Assembly (NCBI GenBank): GCA_021604885.1 | Contig: BQJV01000108.1 | Span: 1 to 8,682, forward strand | Length of the DNA stretch: 8,682 nt | Direction: 5' to 3' | Source: Acidimicrobiales bacterium | GTDB taxonomy: Bacteria > Actinomycetota > Acidimicrobiia > Acidimicrobiales > Aldehydirespiratoraceae | In this document: one piece after another, positions 4,954 through 8,682 of the stretch | Position numbering within the stretch: position 1 is the first letter of the stretch | Layout of the letters: each line of letters opens with the position of its first letter | Made by a program: the position numbers and the translations under genes | Notes under the pieces: model-generated | Told to the model about the DNA's origin: nothing | Databases searched by the model: none | The model's input: only the letters and a program-made list of their open reading frames with translations

Positions 4954-6275
4954 CGGCGCTCGAGCGTCGCGGTTCGCTGCCGCCGAGCCTCGCCGCGCTC
5001 CGACCCCGCCGCGTCGAGCTGGGGCTGATCTTCCTCATCGCGGTCGTGGTCGTTGCCGCGTACGGCCTGGCGAGCCTCGGCCAGTCGGCCTCCGTGCCGG
5101 CCAACATCGGCCCGTTCCTGGCGTGGATGCTCGGCCTCTTCTTCTTCGTCCACCTCGCCGTCCGCCGCTTCGCCCCGGCCGCCGACCCGGTCATCGTGCC
5201 GATGGCGTTGCTGCTCAACGGGCTCGGCTACGTGATGATCGCCCGCCTCGGCGGCGACGTCGACGGCGGCGGTGATCTCGCCGGGCTCCAATCCGTGTGG
5301 ACCGCGGTCGGCATCGGACTCTTCGTCGCGACGCTCATCCTCATTCCCCGGGCTCGCATGCTCGCCCAGTACCGCTACCTCTTCGGCCTCGGCGGCATCG
5401 CCCTGCTCGCGCTGCCCCTCGTGCCCGGTGTCGGGATCGAGCTCAACGGCGCCCGCATCTGGGTCAGCCTCGGCCCGGTCAACTTCCAGCCCGGCGAGTT
5501 CGCCAAGATCGCGCTGGCGATCTTCTTCGCGTCCTATCTGGTCGACGCGGGGGAGCTCATCAAGAACCGGCTCGAGCTGCGCGACCTCGTACCGATCGGG
5601 GCTGCGTGGGCCGCATCGGTCGGCGTGATGGTGCTCGAACGCGACCTCGGCTCGTCGATGCTCCTGTTCGCTCTCTTCGTCGTGATGATGTGGATGGCGA
5701 GCGGGCGGACGATGTTCCTCGGGCTCGGTGCCGCGATGTTCGTGGCCGGCGGCGTGGTCGCGTTCCAACTCTTCTCCCATGTCGAGCGGCGGATCGACGC
5801 CTGGCTCAACCCGTGGGCGGACCCGCAGGACAGCGGATTCCAGATCATCCAGGCCACCTACTCCATGGCGGAGGGCGGCCTCACGGGCACGGGCCTCGGG
5901 CGCGGTGAGCCCGACCGGGTGCCGTTCGCCGAGACGGACTTCATCTTCGCGGCGCTCGGCGAGGAGCTCGGCCTGGCCGGCACGGCCGCGGTCCTCATGG
6001 CGTTCCTCGTGCTCATCGGCTCGGGCCTGCGCATCGCCATCCGGGCGACGCGGCCGTTCGAGACACTGCTCGCCGTCGGTCTCACCACCCTCGTCGCGGT
6101 GCAGGCCTTCATCATCATGGGCGGGGTCGTGCGCCTCATCCCCTTGACGGGCATCACCCTGCCGTTCGTCAGCTACGGCGGCTCGGCCCTCGTCTCCAAC
6201 TACATCGTGCTCGCCCTGCTGGTGCGGTTGTCCCACGAGCAACGCGTCGCCGCCGCGAAGGAGCCGACGCCGTGA
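4950..6275 (+). CDS. rodA: SEDS-family peptidoglycan glycosyltransferase (RodA/FtsW type)
   Basis: The product is 441 residues and highly hydrophobic, with about 10-12 membrane helices. SEDS hallmarks are clear: NGARIWVSLGP (166-176) followed by FQPGEFAKI (179-187); RDLGSS (231-236), whose Asp232 matches the essential catalytic aspartate; RRIDAWLNPW (280-289); GTGLG (313-317); ETDFIFAALGEELG (328-341); and TGITLPFVSYGGSA (400-413). The enzyme polymerises lipid II into glycan strands on the outer face of the membrane, normally paired with a class B PBP, here pbpA next door. RodA is preferred over FtsW because of its place in this cluster. The GTG at 4950 overlaps the pstP stop. The same frame is open further upstream, but that part is antisense-free shadow of pstP. 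No strong Shine-Dalgarno sequence is present, so coupling to pstP is likely. Confidence 0.94.
   Translation: MTALERRGSLPPSLAALRPRRVELGLIFLIAVVVVAAYGLASLGQSASVPANIGPFLAWMLGLFFFVHLAVRRFAPAADPVIVPMALLLNGLGYVMIARLGGDVDGGGDLAGLQSVWTAVGIGLFVATLILIPRARMLAQYRYLFGLGGIALLALPLVPGVGIELNGARIWVSLGPVNFQPGEFAKIALAIFFASYLVDAGELIKNRLELRDLVPIGAAWAASVGVMVLERDLGSSMLLFALFVVMMWMASGRTMFLGLGAAMFVAGGVVAFQLFSHVERRIDAWLNPWADPQDSGFQIIQATYSMAEGGLTGTGLGRGEPDRVPFAETDFIFAALGEELGLAGTAAVLMAFLVLIGSGLRIAIRATRPFETLLAVGLTTLVAVQAFIIMGGVVRLIPLTGITLPFVSYGGSALVSNYIVLALLVRLSHEQRVAAAKEPTP
6258..6263 (+). promoter_or_regulatory. Ribosome binding site of pbpA
   Basis: AAGGAG lies 8 nt before the GTG at 6272, the clearest Shine-Dalgarno sequence in the window. 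It decides the start that overlaps the rodA stop. Confidence 0.7.
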
Positions 6276-7825
6276 CCGCTCGGATCCGCCGGCTCGGCGC
6301 CGTGTTCATCCTCCTCTACGCCGTGCTCTTCGTGCAGCTGAATCGGGTGCAGTTCGTCGACGCCGAGGACTATCGCACCCACGAGGGCAACATCCGCCCG
6401 CAGCTGCGCGCCTTCGGGCAGGAGCGCGGCGACATCATCACGGCGGATGGTGTGGTCGTCGCCTTCTCCATCCCGGTCGAGGACAGCACGATCGAGTTCC
6501 GCCGCTCCTATCCCACCGGCGAACGCTTCGCCCACGTCGTCGGCTTCCAGTCCTTCAACCAGGGCGCCTTCGGCCTCGAGCGCGAGTACAACGACCAGCT
6601 CGCGGGGGAGCGGCTGGATCAGCAGTTTGAGTCGCTGAAGGATCTGTTCGTCGATCGTGACACCACCGGTACGGTCGTGATGACCATGCGTGACGACGTG
6701 CAGCAGGCCGCGCAGGAGGCGCTGGGCGAGCGGCGTGGCTCCGTCGTCGCGATCGACCCGACGACCGGCGGGATCGTGGCGATGTGGACCTACCCGAGCT
6801 TCGACCCGAACCCGCTGGCCGGGCTCGACGGCACGCTCGTGAACGAGACCTATTCGGCCCTGCTCGACGATCCCGACGACCCGCTGCTCGCGAAGGCCTA
6901 CCGCGAGGTGTTCTTCCCCGGGTCGACGTTCAAGCTCGTCACCGCGGCCGCCGCGATCGACACGGCGGACATCAGCCTCACGAACCCGGTGTGGCCGCAG
7001 GCGAACGTGTACTCACCGCTCCCGTCGGGTTCGGACCTGCGCAACTTCGGGGGCAGCACCTGTGGCGGCGACCTCCGCGAGGCGCTGCGGGTGTCGTGCA
7101 ACACGACCTTCGCCGAGATCGGGGCGGAATGGGTCGGGCCGGACGGCATGGTCCGCACCGCCGAGAACTTCGGGTTCAACGCCGCAGTGCCCATCGACCT
7201 GCCGAACGCGGCCCGGTCGAACTTCCCCGTCGACTACGGCGCCCGCCTGGCCGACGTCGATCACTACCGAGCTGCGGAGGATGCCGAGGGGGACGGTCCG
7301 TTCCTGCCGAACGGCGACACGCCGATCCACGAGAACTCCGCGATCCTCGCCCAGACGTCGATCGGTCAGAACGACGTGAAGGCCACGCCGCTGCAGATGG
7401 CGATGGTGGCCGGCGCGATCGCCAACGGCGGACGGATGATGGAGCCCCACGTGGTCTCCGAGGTGCGCTCGTCCGACGGCGACGTGTACGACACGGTCGA
7501 ACCGAGCCTGTGGCGCGTCGCCACGTCGCCCTTGGCTGCCGACCTGCTCCAGGAGGCGATGATCAACGTCGCGGAGAACGGCACGGCGCGGAACCTCGCG
7601 GTCCCGGGCCTCGTGGTCGGCGGCAAGACGGGCACCGCCCAGCTCGGCACCGACCCGCCCAACAGCCACGCCTGGATCGTCGGCTTCGCCGGGCGCCCCG
7701 GCGAGGACGCGGAGCTCGCCGTCGCGGTGATCGTGGAGGCGCAACCGGGTGCCAGCGAGCAAACCGGTGGGGCCGTCGCTGCGCCGATCGCCCGGGCCGT
7801 CATCGAGGCCTATTTCAACGGCTGA
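6272..7825 (+). CDS. pbpA: Class B penicillin-binding protein, PbpA type (peptidoglycan transpeptidase)
   Basis: The product is 517 residues, close to mycobacterial PbpA (about 490). An N-terminal membrane anchor (about 7-24) is followed by a non-catalytic dimerisation-type domain with RGDIITADG (52-60) and FGLEREYNDQL (100-110), then the transpeptidase domain (about 155-517). All three catalytic motifs are present: STFK (218-221, nucleophile Ser218), SCN (275-277) and KTGTAQ (452-457). Family signatures SIGQNDVKATPLQMA (363-377) and TGGAVAAPIARAVIEA (498-513) also fit PbpA. The enzyme cross-links stem peptides outside the membrane and is the likely partner of the adjacent RodA. Two Cys (264 and 276) lie near the SCN motif, with CGGDLREAL before it; mycobacterial PbpA is similar there. 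GTGA (6272-6275) overlaps rodA. Confidence 0.96.
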   Translation: MTARIRRLGAVFILLYAVLFVQLNRVQFVDAEDYRTHEGNIRPQLRAFGQERGDIITADGVVVAFSIPVEDSTIEFRRSYPTGERFAHVVGFQSFNQGAFGLEREYNDQLAGERLDQQFESLKDLFVDRDTTGTVVMTMRDDVQQAAQEALGERRGSVVAIDPTTGGIVAMWTYPSFDPNPLAGLDGTLVNETYSALLDDPDDPLLAKAYREVFFPGSTFKLVTAAAAIDTADISLTNPVWPQANVYSPLPSGSDLRNFGGSTCGGDLREALRVSCNTTFAEIGAEWVGPDGMVRTAENFGFNAAVPIDLPNAARSNFPVDYGARLADVDHYRAAEDAEGDGPFLPNGDTPIHENSAILAQTSIGQNDVKATPLQMAMVAGAIANGGRMMEPHVVSEVRSSDGDVYDTVEPSLWRVATSPLAADLLQEAMINVAENGTARNLAVPGLVVGGKTGTAQLGTDPPNSHAWIVGFAGRPGEDAELAVAVIVEAQPGASEQTGGAVAAPIARAVIEAYFNG

Positions 7826-7836
7826 GAAGCGGTTTT

Positions 7837-7854
7837 CGGACCTGCAACGGTCCG
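7837..7854. repeat. Dyad/hairpin between pbpA and the kinase gene
   Basis: CGGACC-TGCAAC-GGTCCG has a perfect 6-bp stem and 6-nt loop, 11 bp after the pbpA stop. The T-run (TTTT, 7833-7836) lies before the stem rather than after it, so it is not an intrinsic terminator on the + strand. It could be an operator, an RNA-processing hairpin or a weak attenuator ahead of the kinase gene. Confidence 0.4.
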
Positions 7855-7869
7855 CTGGTGCCACACAGT

Positions 7870-7875
7870 TAGACT
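7870..7875 (+). promoter_or_regulatory. Candidate -10 element of pknB (near-leaderless)
   Basis: TAGACT ends 8 nt before the ATG at 7884, so the mRNA leader would be about 2 nt. No Shine-Dalgarno sequence is present. This suggests the kinase can be transcribed separately from pbpA. Confidence 0.45.
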
Positions 7876-7883
7876 CTGCGGCC

Positions 7884-8682
7884 ATGTCCGATCAGGGCCC
7901 CACCGTCTTCAACGGACGCTACGAACTCCTGCGCCACATCGCCCGTGGCGGTATGGCCGACGTCTATCTCGCCAGGGATGATCTGCTCGATCGCGAGGTC
8001 GCGCTCAAGGTCCTTTTCCCCGAGTTCGCCAACGATCCGAACTTCGTCGAGCGCTTCCGCCGGGAGGCGCAGGCCGCCGCCAACCTCAACCATCCCAACA
8101 TCGTGGGCATCTACGACTGGGGTCAGGAGCGCGGCACCTACTACATCGTGATGGAACACGTCTCGGGTCGCAGCATGAGCGACGTGCTCCGTTCGACCGG
8201 GCCGCTCCAGCCGGATCGGGCCGCCGAGATCGCGGCCGACGTCGCGGCCGCGCTGTCGACCGCGCACCAGGCCGGCCTCGTCCATCGCGACGTGAAGCTC
8301 GGCAACATCCTCGTGTCCGACGGGGGCGACGTGAAGGTCGCCGACTTCGGCATCGCCACCGCCCTCGCCGGCGGCACCGATGCGGGCCTCACCCAACACG
8401 GGTCGGTCATGGGCACGGCCACCTACTTCTCGCCCGAGCAGGCGCAGGGCAAGCAGGTCGACGGCCGCAGCGACCTCTACTCCCTCGGCGTCGTGCTCTA
8501 CGAGATGCTCGCCGGCGTGCCGCCCTTCCAGGCGGAGACTCCGGTCGCCGTCGCGTACAAGCACGTGCAGGAGAAGCCGGAGACGCTGCTCGAGCGAGAC
8601 GTCAACGTCGCCAAGTCGCTCAACGCGATCACGATGAAGCTGCTGGCCAAGAACCCGGCCAATCGCTATCCGACCGCCGACG
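7884..8682 (+). CDS. pknB: PknB-type Ser/Thr protein kinase, 5' part (runs off right edge)
   Basis: The first 266 codons cover nearly all of a Hanks-type kinase domain. Visible parts are the nucleotide loop ARGGMADVYLA (20-30), ATP-binding Lys42 in VALKV, Glu61 of helix C, the catalytic loop HRDVKLGN (134-141, Asp136), the metal-binding DFG (154-156), an activation loop with Thr170, Thr178 and Thr180, and SPEQAQG (183-189). The segment VDGRSDLYSLGVVLYEML and the later VAVAYKHVQEKP resemble mycobacterial PknB more than PknA. The usual HRDVKPxN proline is Leu here, and the first glycine of the loop is Ala. A membrane helix and PASTA repeats would be expected past the edge but cannot be seen. 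PknB phosphorylates cell-wall and division proteins and is countered by PstP upstream. Confidence 0.93.
   Translation, partial: MSDQGPTVFNGRYELLRHIARGGMADVYLARDDLLDREVALKVLFPEFANDPNFVERFRREAQAAANLNHPNIVGIYDWGQERGTYYIVMEHVSGRSMSDVLRSTGPLQPDRAAEIAADVAAALSTAHQAGLVHRDVKLGNILVSDGGDVKVADFGIATALAGGTDAGLTQHGSVMGTATYFSPEQAQGKQVDGRSDLYSLGVVLYEMLAGVPPFQAETPVAVAYKHVQEKPETLLERDVNVAKSLNAITMKLLAKNPANRYPTAD

Noticed and set aside
4908..6242. A 444-codon open minus-strand frame antisense to rodA
   Set aside because: The product is a low-complexity mix of Glu, Asp, Arg and His, as expected opposite a GC-rich membrane protein gene; rodA is unmistakable on the other strand.
1..8682. Insertion sequence, prophage, CRISPR or defence system
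   Set aside because: No transposase, integrase, repeat-spacer array or defence-type domain was seen; the window looks like core chromosome.

Overview
The window comes from a high-GC bacterium. Its core is the conserved actinobacterial cell-wall and cell-division signalling cluster, in the order fhaA, fhaB, pstP, rodA, pbpA and a Ser/Thr kinase of PknB type. All six genes lie on the + strand from 2544 to the right edge. This order, the strong G/C bias at third codon positions and the likely leaderless promoters point to Actinomycetota. Three features differ from mycobacteria: a very short FhaA, a short PstP tail, and no pknA between pbpA and the kinase. They suggest a deep-branching lineage, for example Acidimicrobiia, but that placement is an inference.

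Layout. Positions 1-235 hold the start of a minus-strand membrane protein that runs off the left edge. Positions 348-1031 (minus) encode a secreted lipoprotein of unknown function. It is divergent from a small four-helix membrane protein at 1108-1473. A SAM-dependent methyltransferase (1513-2319, minus) lies directly behind a tRNA-Leu(CAG) gene (2348-2431, minus) and is probably co-transcribed with it. A 112-bp divergent region then leads into fhaA.

How the genes work together (known from the families). PknB phosphorylates cell-wall and division proteins, and PstP removes the phosphates. FhaA and FhaB carry phosphothreonine-binding FHA domains that read those marks. RodA (a SEDS glycosyltransferase) and PbpA (a class B transpeptidase) polymerise and cross-link peptidoglycan. 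fhaB-pstP-rodA-pbpA are joined by three successive 4-bp stop/start overlaps, so translational coupling is likely. The kinase follows after 58 bp and appears to have its own promoter.

Regulation. Several genes that begin transcription units (1108, fhaA, fhaB, pknB, and more weakly the lipoprotein) lack a Shine-Dalgarno sequence. Each has a TANNNT-like -10 hexamer 6-9 nt before the start codon, so transcription would begin at or within about 3 nt of it. Genes inside operons (pstP, pbpA, methyltransferase) have recognisable Shine-Dalgarno sequences instead. I saw no mobile element, CRISPR array, pseudogene or clearly novel system. The main points of interest are the variant architecture of the signalling cluster and its promoter arrangement.
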